NCBI GenBank assembly: GCA_026770575.1
Contig: MU657175.1
Location: 478,853 to 542,852 of the forward strand
Source: Pelagophyceae sp. CCMP2097
Lineage: Eukaryota > Sar > Pelagophyceae
Length of the DNA: 64,000 nucleotides
Reading direction: 5' to 3'
Notes under the pieces: model-generated
Seen by the model: the letters and a program-made list of their open reading frames with translations, nothing else
What the model was told of the DNA's origin: nothing
Database searches by the model: none
Shown here: positions 53,942 to 64,000 of the stretch, in pieces
How positions within the stretch are numbered: the first letter of the stretch is position 1
Layout of the letters: every line of letters begins with the position of its first letter
Position numbers and translations under genes: made by a program

Positions 53942-54448
53942 GGACCCACACGCCGAAAAGCGAGGCCGACGCACTCAGCTGATGCGCGCCGCGGCTATCT
54001 CCGACTCCTCCGACTCGGAAACTTGCCAAGTTGGCCAATTTCTTGTCGCTGAAGATTCAGCGAAAAAGAATTCAGAAGCGGCACGCCGATCGAGGCACCT
54101 CAGGCTGTGTGTGCCCTGTGCCGGCACCGCGGCGGGTTCGTATGGTCGCGTGCCCGGCGGGGCATCACGCCGTTTCCACGGCGGTGTCTCCGACGAAGAG
54201 CGTTTTTGTGTATGCGGAGACGCTCTATCCAACCCCGGCGCCGGGCGGCGACGCGCACACCAGCGCCGATCCCGGACCCGAGACGGGGCCTATACTGGCC
54301 CCGAGACTTGACTCGTCTAGAGGTCGTACACCGGGCCGTATACCGCACCCCTCCACGGCCCCTCCACCGCTCCACGGCCGCTAGAATGGACCTCCCCCTC
54401 AACTGGCCCCGATGCACGTACAGGACCCGTGCGGATCCCACGGAGTAG
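53942..54448. other. Unresolved region upstream of methyltransferase exon
   Basis: Between the oxygenase start and the first recognisable methyltransferase exon. A plus-strand frame near 54130-54380 (MVACPAGHHAVSTAVSP, SVFVYAETLYPTPAPGG) could be a 5' exon of the methyltransferase, but its joining is not supported. The rest shows no family match. Confidence 0.3.
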
Positions 54449-55142
54449 GCGACGGCGCGGCAGCTCTGGCCGGCGGCGCGCGCTGCGGCACGTTGTGTCA
54501 CGCGCCTCGTCGCGCTGCTGTCGCCGGGCCAAACCGTCGTCGTTCTAGAGCTCGGCGCGGGCCTCGGCGCCCCGAGCCTCGCCGCTGCCGCCGCCGGCGC
54601 GTCCGCCATAGCGACGGACTACGACGCATCGTCGCTCGACTGCGTCCGCCGCGCCGCCCAAGCGCAGGGCCTCTGCGTCGAGGCGCGCCTCCTCGACTTG
54701 CTCGACGCGGAGCCGCTGCCGCAAGCAGACGTGTACGTCTTCGCAGACGCCCGAAGCGGCGTCCAATGACGACCTCTTGAGCCGCAGAGGCCCCTCGAAA
54801 GACTCCGTCGATACCAGAGTCTGTTTCAGGGCCTCGACTTGGGTTCGACGGGCCTTGCAGGTCTGCGGCGGAAACGCGTTGGAGGCCGCGGTCGACGTTC
54901 GCGTCACCGAAGCCCTACGCTCCGACGCCCTCGTCCTCGTAGCCACGCAGCGCGACCGGCCGCAGCGCAACCGCCTCGAGCGCCTCCGAGACGGCCTCGC
55001 GGGCGACGGCGCGTCGCGCTACGAGGGCGAAGCGGCGGTGCTCAGCCGCGCGGCGGATGCCGTGGCGCGCGGCGCGGGCGAACTGCTCCTCCTCGACGTC
55101 GACGAGGACGACGCCGCCTTGTATGCGCGCGCGGACGGGTGA
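54449..55142 (+). CDS. SAM-dependent methyltransferase (METTL21/Methyltransf_16-like), 5' end missing
   Basis: Exon from 54449 (after GGAGTAG) reads ATARQLWPAARAAARCVTRL, then motif I VVVLELGAGLGAPSLAAAAA, motif II-like AIATDYD, and ADVYVFAD, matching protein-lysine methyltransferases of the METTL21 group. It joins, probably in phase 0 near 54750, to an exon starting at about 54863: VCGGNALEAAVDVRVTEALR, DALVLVATQRDRPQRNRLER, ending with an acidic tail (LLLDVDEDDAALYARADG) at 55142. The donor is either GTCCAA or a GC site 9 bp earlier. The N-terminal exon(s) before 54449 are not identified, so the protein start is open. Substrate cannot be deduced. Confidence 0.6.
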
Positions 55143-55715
55143 TGTGTTTAATCACGTCTTCCAGCATACATATCGCCGTCTGGGCTCGGACGCACACCCA
55201 TCGACGGCGATACGCTGCTCATGGCTCCGGCGACGGCGCGGCTGCCCGCCGCTGGGCTTGGTTAGTCTTGTATCATGTATATTATCGAATGTCTCACAGG
55301 CCTCCTAAGCCAATTGCACCAGAATGAAAACCATTTTCCGCCACAGCAAAACATACCGGCATCAGTAACGGGTGGCCGCTGCGCGGCGTTTTCTTACGTG
55401 GGTCCGTAGATTTCGAATAGATTCTGTACTCAGTATCCGGATATCACAAGGAGGCTGTTCTGTCATGGACTCGGAATAGGGAGACCATGCGCCTCGGAAG
55501 CAAGCGCCGCGTCCGAGGATGCCACGCGGATCCCATTTGTCAGAGCTTTTCGAGTCGAGCTCCGTCGTCGAGGCGCAGCGCGTCCAGAATGTGGAACATA
55601 TGCTTCAAAGTGGAACACACACCATGTTTAGCGACGGTGCAAGGTCACTGCAACGAGAGCGCGCCGGCAGCATCCATCGAGGACGGCTTCTCGGCCTCGC
55701 GTTTCCGGGTATACC
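55143..55715. other. Intergenic region
   Basis: No supported exon between the methyltransferase stop and the lumenal-protein start. Composition becomes more A+T-rich around 55260-55470. Confidence 0.4.
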
Positions 55716-56505
55716 ATGCGCCTGTTCGCGGCCCTCTTGGCGTTTGCTGCGGTCGACGTGGTCAATTCGCTCGACGTCGCCCGCGCCACGTCGGCGCGCG
55801 CCACAGCGCTGCAGCCGTCGCGGCGGGCGTTGCTCCAAGCGGCGCCGTTTGCGGCGTTTGCCGTTTCGCCGAGGCGAACGGTCGCCGCTGATGCGGCGGC
55901 GCTGGACCGCGCGAGGGCTGCGCGCTTGGCGCTCGACGCGGTGCCGCCACTCTTGGAAGCACAAGAATGGGACAAGGCGCGCAGCGTGCTCAAGGCCTCG
56001 CCGGTCGCCGAACTCTGGAACCTCGGCAACGTTGGCACCAGCGTCGGCAATGGGGTTCGGGGGGCACAGATGGTTGTCGCGGACCGCAGGCGGTGCAGAC
56101 AGAGCCTCGAGCGGCATGCGAGGCTAAGAAGCCGGGGAATGGCCTTAAACGCGGTGAAGGGGTCGGAGCGGAAGTTGGCGCTTTAGGCGAAGAATTACGT
56201 TCGCACGGCGTTTCTCGACGCCGGAGATGCGGATCTCATCGAGCTCGCTGAGGACCTCTCTTCCGCGCTCCAGCTCACGGACCAGTACGCCTACGACAAC
56301 AACTTCATCTACTTCCAGGCGCGTCCTTTTGCTCTAGAACGGGGACTCGCGAGGCAGAGTCGAACATCACCTTACCCACGCACGCCCTCTGTAGCCCGGC
56401 AACGGCAAGGTGAAGGTCAAGGAGCCGATCGACCAGGCGAATATCGCGAAAAAGACACTCACCGCAATCGTCCAGGCCCTCGAGGCCGCAAACTCGCGCC
56501 TCTGA
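55716..56505 (+). CDS. Thylakoid lumen protein, PsbQ/Psb31-like (photosystem II extrinsic)
   Basis: ATG at 55716 gives MRLFAALLAFAAVDVVNS, an ER-type signal peptide, then a short transit-like stretch and PSRRALLQAAPFAAFAV with SPRRTVAADA, a twin-arginine lumen signal. This order is expected for a lumen protein of a secondary plastid. The mature part starts about AALDRARAARLALDAVPPLL and EWDKARSVLKASPVAELWNL. After an intron (donor about 56030-56055, acceptor GCTTTAG at about 56186) it continues AKNYVRTAFLDAGDADLIEL and SSALQLTDQYAYDNNFIYFQ. A GC-AG intron (56319-56394) then leads to PGNGKVKVKEPIDQANIAKK and TLTAIVQALEAANSRL, stop 56505. The size and all-helical pattern fit the PsbQ/Psb31 four-helix extrinsic subunits; assignment to one or the other is not secure. 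Confidence 0.62.
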
Positions 56506-56531
56506 GAAGAGGCGATTCGACCGCCGCGTAA

Positions 56532-56637
56532 CGAGCAGTCCAAATTAGATCAGCCTACAAGTTCGTTAAACTTTTTTTATATCCGTTTCGTTTTGAACTG
56601 AACTTCAGTTGACGGCTGATCTAATTTGGACTGCGAG
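56532..56637. mobile_element. 98-bp MITE with CGAG target duplication
   Basis: Perfect inverted repeats CAGTCCAAATTAGATCAGCC (56536-56555) and its complement (56614-56633) bound a 98-bp element. It is flanked by CGAG on both sides (56532-56535 and 56634-56637). The centre is A+T-rich (TTTTTTTATATCCG). It sits 30 bp after the lumenal-protein stop, probably in its 3' UTR. Superfamily uncertain. Confidence 0.78.
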
Positions 56638-56901
56638 CGTCTTTCGCAAAGAGGCCTCTGCAACGAGGGGGCTCTTCGCATCGAGCTCGACGACTTAGAG
56701 GCCGAGATGCACCTCTACTCGGGAGCGCGTCGGATGCCGGCGATTGGGTGGCCCGACGGATGCACCTCCTTCTCCTCGGGAGCTTGCCAACGCCTGGAGG
56801 TCGAACAGGGACTCCGGGTCACTCAGAACTTGAGTCAGAAGCGGCCGTTCTCGGACCAGCCATCGGCCCTGCATCGCCCGAGTTTTTTGTGAAATGAAGG
56901 G

Positions 56902-59224
56902 TTAGCTCCGCCCCGCGATGCTTCTCGCGGTCTCGTACGTGGTGTAGACCATTGCGAAGACCCCTGCGGCGGCGATTGCGAGGTGCGCTGCGACGTAGGC
57001 GGGGCGGCGGCCCGGGTGGAGCTTGAGGTGGATGAGAGGAGGTATAACAAACCCCATGAGCGAATTGCAAACACCTATACCCATCAACGAGTGACAACGA
57101 GTGACATGATGCGTGCAAGCCAATGCCGCGCACCGCCGACGAGGTTGACCATGTCAGAAAAGTTGGGGATGCCTAGAGCGCCGAAGGAATGGCACACCCA
57201 GGGTGGCTCTTCAGCAGGCAGGCCGAGCGGGGTCCTCCGAGCGGCGGAATCGCCAGAGGGACTCGATCCGGAGAGGCCCAGGGAGAAGGATCAGTCGAGG
57301 GCCCGGTCGAGGGTTTTGATAAAGCCCGGTCCAGGGCCCCGGTCATTCGACCGTCCCTGGACACGCTCGTTTCCAAAACACACGCTCGTTTCCAAAACAC
57401 ACGCTGCAAGACGCGCCGAGCGCCAAAGCGAGGCAGAGGCCGACGAGTGCGCCGCGGAAGGCGAGGCGCACAGCGCCGAGGCGTAGACAGCCGCGCGACG
57501 CCATCTGTTGTGGAAGACCGTGAGTCAACGCAAGGCAGCGGGGGTCGCTGGGGAAAGCATGGACCCGCAGGGCCCGCGCACCCATCGCAGGAACGTGGGC
57601 TCGAGGATTTCGCGCGGCGCGGCGAGTAGGAGAGGCGTGGTGAAAATTAAATCGAGACCTGAGAATTCGAGGTCCACGCCTCGCGCTGTAAAGACACACC
57701 TCGCGACGCCTTCAATGCCCAAAGCCCGCGAGCCCGCGTCGTTCGTTTCAGGACCATGTCTCTCTGACTGACGGTCCGGGTTTTCCACCGAAAACTCAGG
57801 TTTCGGCAGAGGAGCACTCGGACGGCGTCCAGCGTGGCCGCCGTCGTCGCAAAGTTGTCGAGGACGTTCGGGCAGACGCCCTCGCATGCGCCGCCGGCGA
57901 AGAGGAGTGCTGCGAGGGCGCCGAACAGTGCGTTCACGCACGCAATCGCGAGAAACGCGCCCAGCACGGCGTTGCGGAATGCGGGCCCCTTGTGCCGCGC
58001 GGACGCGCGCGCGCCGGTGCCGTGCGCGAGCCGCGTGCCGTGCGCGATTGGGAGGACGACAATGTGAATTGCAAAGAGGAAAACTGTCGAGCCGAAAAAG
58101 AGCGGCACGCCCTCTAACCGCGTAGTCTCGCCTAGGCGTGCCATCTCGACAAAGTCGTCTCGAGGAGCCGCCACCTTGTCATCTCCACGAGTCGCCCTCG
58201 CTGTCTCCAAAGAGTCTCCATCTCGAGTCGCTGTATTCGTCTTCTTCTCGAGTCGTCGGCAGCGCTTACCGGGAAACACCGCGCCGCCTTTGACGGCGCC
58301 GCCGACGAGGACGGCGGCGAGGCCCGTGCCCACGGCGACGTTGCCGAGCCTGGATTCAACGGCGTCGAACAGCCACTGTTGGAAGACTCTGGCAAGCCCT
58401 CGAAGAGTCGGGTCGGACGCGCGCTCGACGCACAGCGCCCCGAAGCTCAACACCTTCTTGGAGTCGACGCATGCGAGGGCGAAGACGGCCGGCGCCACGA
58501 GTAAAGCTGCGGCGGCGGGCGTCCAGTCACCGCCGAACAATCGAATGAGCAGCGGCGGGAGGACGCCCGCGCAAAAGTCGAGGTACCTGACCGAGCGTCC
58601 GACCCGCAGTGTTTGCGAGGGGACGCACGCGGCGCAAACGCCGAGGCACGTTGCGACGACTCCCGCGAGGCATCCCGCGTGCGCGGCGTTGACACCTCCA
58701 AGGACGGCGCCCGGGAAGGCGGCTCCGGCGAGGGCCGGGTACGAGAGTCGCTTGCCGCCCTGCCGGTCGACGATTTCGCGCTCGGCGTTGATTAAGAGGA
58801 GAATGGTGTAGGTGGAGAGCGCTGCGAGGGCAAAAGTCAGGCCGATACCGAGCGCCCAGCCGACTTTGGAAAACGCGTACGGCAAAGCGAAGCTATAGCA
58901 CGCGTCTTTCGCGCCACGGCGCCTCTCAAGCCTCTGCTGCCTCTCCTTGATCATCGTCCATTGGCTGACGCGGGCTTCGCACGAGCCCGCTCCGACGGCG
59001 CACTTGAACATCGCCAGGCCCGCGCCTGTATCTGACGTGTGTCGCGAATGCGTCGAACACGCGCGGGCGTCTCAAAGGAGAAACGCACCCAGCGGGCTAG
59101 ACTTCGACTCGTCCGTCTCGTCCTTCGACTCGTCCGTCTCATCGTCTTCCTCCTCCTCCGCGCCGAGGAGCGCCGCGCGCAGGTCCGCGCCGCGCACCGA
59201 CGCGACCTCCACCTCGTCGGCCAT
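56902..59224 (-). CDS. Amino-acid permease (AAAP/SLC38-like)
   Basis: Multi-pass transporter of the amino acid/auxin permease family; substrate and membrane unknown. The start ATG at 59224 gives an acidic cytosolic head (MADEVEVASVRGADLRAALL, EEEEDDETDESKDETDES). Introns join SSPLG|AGLAMFKCAVGAGS| and FALPYAFSKVGWALGIGLTF, the family's first helix with its GAGxxxLPYAF signature. The long central exon carries six or more hydrophobic helices (TFALAALSTYTILLLI, AAALLVAPAVFALACVD, FGSTVFLFAIHIVVLPIAHG, FLAIACVNALFGALAALLFA). Later exons give DLIFTTPLLLAAPREILEP, RLGAVRLAFRGALVGLCLAL, IPNFSDMVNLVGG and NSLMGFVIPPLIHLKLHPGR, ending TTYETARSIAGRS at 56902. The loop before FGSTVFL holds a charged insert (EKKTNTATRDGDSLETARAT). 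The intron near 57180-57420 contains GACGGTC-type repeats and a tandem GTTTCCAAAACACACGCTC repeat. Confidence 0.8.
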
Positions 59225-59391
59225 CCGCACGCCGCGGTTTTTGCGGTGTATATCGCTAAAAGATTTTGGCGTCGACAATACCTAAAAACGAATCGAAGGG
59301 CGACAAGCTGCGCGAAGCGGCGCGAAGCGGCCCACGGAAGCTGCGACAAGCGGCCCGCGCCGCGGCAGCCGCATCCTCGGGCGGCCGGCAT

Positions 59392-62300
59392 GGACCTCGT
59401 GGCGATCCTGAAGCGGCTCCGCGAGGCGGCGGTGGATGCCGGCGCCTGCCACACCCGGCAACGACGGCGGGCCTCAGAGGCGCGGGTGGCTGGCCGCAAG
59501 ACTGCCGACCGGTGGACGATCGAACGGTTCGCCTGACGATCAAAGTTAGGTCTCGCCCGACGTCTTCGAAGCCGTCTCCCGCGCGGCGGCGCGCGCGTCG
59601 TGTGCGGCGCGCGCCACCGGCACCGGAAACGTCGAGGAGCTCTGGCTGCGCTTCGGGGACGTGGAGCGGCAGTGCCCGAACAAGAAGCGCAACTTTGAGG
59701 TGGCGGTGGCCGTGGTCCTGGAAGAGGTCCTTTCGCTCGCTTCCGGTGGCGCCTCTCAACGCGCCGCAGCCCTAAACGCCGCGCAAGTCTTCTTCCGGCC
59801 CGAGCACGTCGCCGTGCGTTGTTGGAGATGCGGGGGTTTGGGACGATTCACGTCGAAGAAACCTCTCTATCGCGGGCACACAGCCCTCGAGGGTAGGTCC
59901 TGCGCGAGTCTTTCGCCGTCTCCACTGGCGATTCCTCAGAGGGCCGCCCCGCCAAACGGCAGCGGAAACGCGGCGACGACAAGGACAAGGCCGGCCCCGC
60001 GGCGCCGGGCAAGGTGCTTTATGTCCAGGCTTTGTTTGAGGCGCTGGGCCAGACCCCGCGCCCGGGCGTCGATGTGCTCTTCGACGCCTTTGTTTCTGCG
60101 GCCACGTTTCGCGAAGAGGTCAAGGGCGCGTCGCAGGGGACGTCGAACCTGGTTTGGGCAGTTTTTAAAAGGCTCTGCGAGTGCGCGGACGTGAAGGCGA
60201 CGGCTTGCATGCTCTCGGCAGTCGAAAAACTCGCCGCAGACGAGACTTCGGGAGTGTCAGTGGAAGACTTTAAAACGCTGGAGGACCTCGCGGCGACGAC
60301 TCTGGCAGCTGTGGACGCGGTCCTCGCGACCGACGACGGATCTGCCGACGGCGGGGCGATGGCGCCGCTTCTAGAGTGCGCCGCGCACGTCTTCCGGCTC
60401 CACGGCTCGGCCGCGCCCCTGCAAAAGGTCATTCGCGCCCTGGCCAGGATCGACGGCCTGCGCTTTACAGGCGACGCCGCGGTCAAAAACGCGGCGCGCG
60501 AGCTCTGCGAGACAGTCTTGGAATCCTGCGCCGACTCCGACGTTTCGGAGACGCTCCGTGCCTTGGCATCGGAACCGAAGTGCGACGTGGTGCACTTGAG
60601 CGCGCGCGAGACGTTTTTGAAGATGCGGGCACTGGCTCCGTTGGAAGTCGAAAACTCTTGGCGAGTCATCACCCAACTCCTCGGGGACGCCTCGGCCGGC
60701 GGCGCCGACTCGAGCTGGGCCGTCGTCGCTTTATGGGATGGGCTGACGGTGGACGAAAGGTCCGTGCGCTCGGTCCTCAAACTCAGCGACGCGACTTGGC
60801 CGAGCGCCTCGGCGGCGCCGACGGGCGGCGAGATCCGCCTGCGCCGGAGCCTGTGGAGGCTGCGCGAGCGGTCGGCGCACGTGCTGGGCCACGTCTTTGA
60901 AGACGAGACACAAGGCCGCGACTTTGTCGCAAACGCCCTTCAACAGGCAGACTCTTATTCCGACGACGACCTGCAACCGCCCGCGCCGAATCTGGCAAAC
61001 GTGGCAGAGCAAACGTGGCTCCAGCAGGGCATCGGAGAGGGGGCTCGTCGGCATCCTCTGACCCCTCTTTGCCAGGTTGGAGCTGGCGTCCATGGCGTTT
61101 GACATTTGCGTCGCCTCGCCGGCCCAAGTCCCGCCCGAGACGGTCCTGACCTTTGTCTTCGCCGCCGCCGAGGCAGCTTCAAACGACGCCGTCTTCGACA
61201 TGCTCGCGGAGAGGACGGCGCAGTGGGCGCGCCTCGCCGACGAGGCGCAGGTTGCGACGTTTGCGGACTGGCTTTTGCAAAAGGCAGAGGCCAGAGTCTG
61301 GGCTGACGCCGAGTTGTACGAGGCCCAAAACGTCGGCGACGCAGTCCTCCACGGCCTCGCCGCGTCGACCGGCCACGCGCGCGTCGAGGCGCTGCTCGCC
61401 CTCGCTGCGGTCCCGTGGTACTTTTTTCGCGATACCCCTCAACGAGGCGAGCAATATGCATGGGAAAAGTTTCGTAGGCAATTCGCGTCTCGTGGAGCGT
61501 GGGCCGCGTGCGCCGCCGCGGCTATGGACGCAGTCCAACCCGCAGCCGACCGCATCGTCGATACGCGGCCTTCTCAAGGCGCTTCGGACGCCGTGGCGTA
61601 CTTTTTCGCCGTCGTCCGCCTGGCCACTCGCTCGCTTGTCGACGGCTTCGATCCCGAAGACGCGGCCCCGAAGCGCGCCGCGCGCTTCCTCCTCGCCGAT
61701 CTGCCGGAGATCCAAACGCGCCTCAACGCAGACGGCGCGCTCGAAGCGTGAGTGCGGTCTCGGTTGACTCCACTTTGTCAGACGCACTCTCGAAAATCGC
61801 GGTCTCGCTTCGCCTGGGGCTTCCGAGGCACCGCTGCCGCTGCTCGTCCGACGGCCGTGCGATAGGGTCGACGCGGCGCTGCGCGTCTCGCTGGACGACC
61901 TCGCCGCCGAAGCTGCACAGAAGTACACCTCTCTCATACAGAAGTACACTTCTCTCATCGCGTCCACTTCAAAACCCGCCCCACTCGAAACATGGCTCGC
62001 CGCGGCGGCCAAGGCCAAGGAACTCTCGACGGTTTCCGCCGTGGGCCGCGGCCTCGCCGGCGCCGATGGTCCTCTGAAAACTCTCGCGGCAAAAGTCTCG
62101 CACCGCCTCGCCACGTCCGGCGACGAAAACGCAATCGCCGCGGGCCTCGTGCTCCTCGACGACGCGAGCGACTTGCGGCTGCGGCTCGTGCGCGAGGCGG
62201 CCGGGCCGTCGAGCGCCGGGCGCTGCGCGGTGGTTTCCGCAGCGTGCGCCGCCTTCCAAGAGGCCGACGGTGCGCCTTCCTTTGCACGCGAGACAACGAG

Positions 62301-63573
62301 GCGGAGGCTCCGCGATGCAAAGAGAGGCCACTGCATCGCAACAGGGGCCATAGAGGGTATTCAAAAGGCGCTCCTTGTAGGCGATTTGATCGCATCGGGC
62401 CTCGCCGCCAACGTCTTCTCAAACGTCGCCGGGGGCACCGCCGCCCACGCGACGGCGCAGGCGGCGTACTCCACGCTCGTCGACCGCTGCGGCGATTCGG
62501 CGTACGCAACGCTCGTGGACCACGCCCTGCAGGACCTGTCTCTCTTACCGACTCTGCACGGTGTCAAAAAGCCCCACGAAACGTTTCCGGTCGGCCTCGT
62601 CAAGCTGACTGTGCTGATGCGCAACTGGGGCGGCGAAACTTGTGCAAGGTCGCCCAGCGAGGCGACGGTCGTCGCTTTCCTGAAGCAACTGGTCACCGCG
62701 CCGCTCGTCCACGTGCACTCCGACCCGAGACTCGTGGCCCCGTGCCTGCAGGGCCTGCAGGCGCTCCTCGCGGCGGCGCACCGGCAAGTCCGGCTGACGC
62801 AGCACTCGTGCGGGGTGATACTGGGCTGCTGCGCGCAAGTTTCGGCAGCTGCGTTGGCGGACGTTGATAAGTGCGTAGACCATCTTCCTCCGACGCAAAG
62901 TCCAACTCGAAACCGTAGGCCGGGCTGCTCGGCGTCATTACAGTCGGACCTCGCGGATGCCGTTTCCAGGGCGTTGTCGCTCATTTCCTTTGTGCTGACG
63001 AAGCACGAACGGCGCTGCGTGGAGATCGCGGCAATCATCGTCGGGACCTTCCGATCCGCTCTCAAGTTCCTGGAGAAGCAGACGTGTGCGCACCGTCAGA
63101 GCGCCAAAGCGCCGCAGCTGCGTCTCGTGGCGCGGGCGCTGGCGCGGTGCGTCGAGCGCGCGGCGCACGTATCGCACCTCGGCGGCTACGTCGACCGAAT
63201 CCTCGTCGACTACGCCGTGGCGACGCGCAAGAGCTCCGTGGTGGACGACGCGCTGCAAATGCTGCTCGCGCCCATGCAGAGACTCGCCGAACTCGCGAGG
63301 CAGACGCGAGGTGCGCCCCGAAAGTCTCCTCGGTCGACACTTCGAGACTTTCTCGAGGGCGCCGCGGTCGGCCCCGCCTTTGACGCCCCTCCGCCTTTTG
63401 ACGGCCCGCCTTGGACGGTCCCCTTTGACGGTCCCCTTTGACGCCCCCCCGCAGGCCTCGAGTCGGCGCACGCGCGCCTCGCGGAGACGGCGGACCGCAA
63501 CACGTTCCACGCGCTCTTCCAGCCGCAAAAGCTGCCGCAGGCAGGCAACGCGCGCAAGCGCTACGCGACTTAG
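59392..63573 (+). CDS. Large nuclear helical-repeat protein, possibly Urb2/Npa2-like
   Basis: About 1,150-1,250 residues, almost all helical and Ala/Leu-rich, in eight or more exons. The start ATG at 59392 gives MDLVAILKRLREAAVDAGA. Then VSPDVFEAVSRAAARASCAA and NVEELWLRFGDVERQCPNKK. Across an intron, FRPEHVA joins VLRESFAVSTGDSSEGR and PAKRQRKRGDDKDK, a likely nuclear localisation signal, then VLYVQALFEALGQTPRPGVD. The C-terminal part has LRLVARALARCVERAAHVSH and GGYVDRILVDYAVATR; the last exon (LESAHARLAETADRNTFHAL) ends ARKRYAT. The C-terminal pattern reminds me of Urb2/Npa2, a 60S pre-ribosome factor, but this is weak. The intron before the last exon (about 63311-63455) carries GACGGTCCC repeats. 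A duplicated QKYTSLI occurs near 61916-61960. It is 167 bp from the divergent permease gene. Confidence 0.6.
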
Positions 63574-63887
63574 GCCACGGCTCTCGGTCCTTAACTTCGG
63601 AGCCGCAAATTCGGGTCGCGCCCGCCGGCGCGGCGAAGGAGCCTGCGGGGAGCCGGGGCCATGCTCGGAGGCTCTCCGCCTGCCCCGCGGAGGGGCCAGG
63701 TACGGCCGGCCGGGTTGATCCCGACTCTCCCGCGCTCTTCGCCAAAGCAATTCCAAAATCGTGGACCCACTGAGTGCGGTACCGATTTTCGCGCCGTCGA
63801 CGTCGTCGCGACGTCGAACACGGTACACGAGCGGTACGCCGGTACCGCGACTAGAGCAGCGCGAATCGCACCATCTTCCACGCCACG
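63574..63887. other. Intergenic region
   Basis: About 310 bp without a supported exon. GGTACCG-type motifs recur (63777, 63831, 63841), partly palindromic. Confidence 0.4.
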
Positions 63888-64000
63888 ATGGACGCCCCGC
63901 CAGCCGCCGCCGCGCGCAAGCCCTGCTGCGTCTGCGACGCGCCGAACGGCAAGCACTGCACCAAATGCAAATCGCGCCTCTACTGCTCCAAAGCGTGCCA
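63888..64000 (+). CDS. MYND zinc-finger protein, N-terminus only
   Basis: ATG at 63888 opens MDAPPAAAARKPCCVCDAP, continuing NGKHCTKCKSRLYCSKAC to the window edge. The CxxC...CxxC...YCSxxCQ spacing is the MYND zinc finger, here at the extreme N-terminus. In algae such fingers often precede ankyrin, SET or TPR regions; which applies cannot be seen. Confidence 0.7.
   Translation, partial: MDAPPAAAARKPCCVCDAPNGKHCTKCKSRLYCSKAC

Overview
The window is nuclear DNA of a eukaryotic alga. The genes are GC-rich and densely packed, and most are split by short introns of about 40-180 bp whose donors usually read GTGCGT and whose acceptors end in AG. The gene set includes a chaperonin subunit, axonemal proteins, a Golgi-type glycosyltransferase and a probable photosystem II lumenal protein with an ER-type signal followed by a twin-arginine lumen signal, the targeting expected for a secondary plastid. 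A DUF3494 ice-binding domain and BspA-like and PT-rich extracellular repeats fit a cold-water stramenopile; my best guess is a pelagophyte, but this is inference. Two runs of N (15692-16011 and 49484-50334) show a draft assembly.

Layout. 1-2080: gene-poor, with palindromic repeats. 2084-3970 (+): GT90 glycosyltransferase. 4615-5477 (-): six-exon UEV/MMS2-type ubiquitin-conjugating variant. 5840-7758 (-): CCT3, head to head with an ODAD3-like outer-arm docking protein at 7895-10169 (+). 10431-11586 (-): WD40 protein with two apparent frameshifts. 11587-16357: A+T-rich repeat region with a 366-bp TA-flanked MITE, a tRNA-like retroposon and an assembly gap. 16358-17751 (-): FAM98-like protein, head to head with an EF-hand protein at 17929-21272 (+) whose 1.5-kb intron is mostly minisatellite. 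22596-24481 (+): kelch protein. 24598-26873 (-): IQ-motif and CxxC protein, head to head with a small, probably mitochondrial protein at 26981-27481 (+). 27836-29722 (-): secreted Ala-rich coiled coil with two Cys-rich repeats. 29967-42928 (+): a very divergent dynein heavy chain. 43350-44441 (+): RS/acidic protein. 44649-48220 (-): membrane-anchored C2 and PH protein. 48720-52529 (+): BspA-PT-ice-binding protein. 52764-53941 (-): 2-oxoglutarate oxygenase-like. 54449-55142 (+): methyltransferase. 55716-56505 (+): PsbQ/Psb31-like lumenal protein, followed by a 98-bp MITE. 56902-59224 (-): amino-acid permease, head to head with a nuclear helical-repeat protein at 59392-63573 (+). 63888-64000 (+): start of a MYND-finger gene.

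The most unusual locus is the dynein-like gene. It can be followed from tail to C-terminus, and its last 2,165 codons are one open frame. However, the AAA1 P-loop is gone, the AAA1 Walker B glutamate is gone, AAA2 and AAA4 are degenerate, and only about 100 residues lie where the coiled-coil stalk and microtubule-binding domain should be. It looks like a retained pseudo-motor. A second recurring signal is a set of five GC-AG introns in five unrelated genes, each starting GCGCG.
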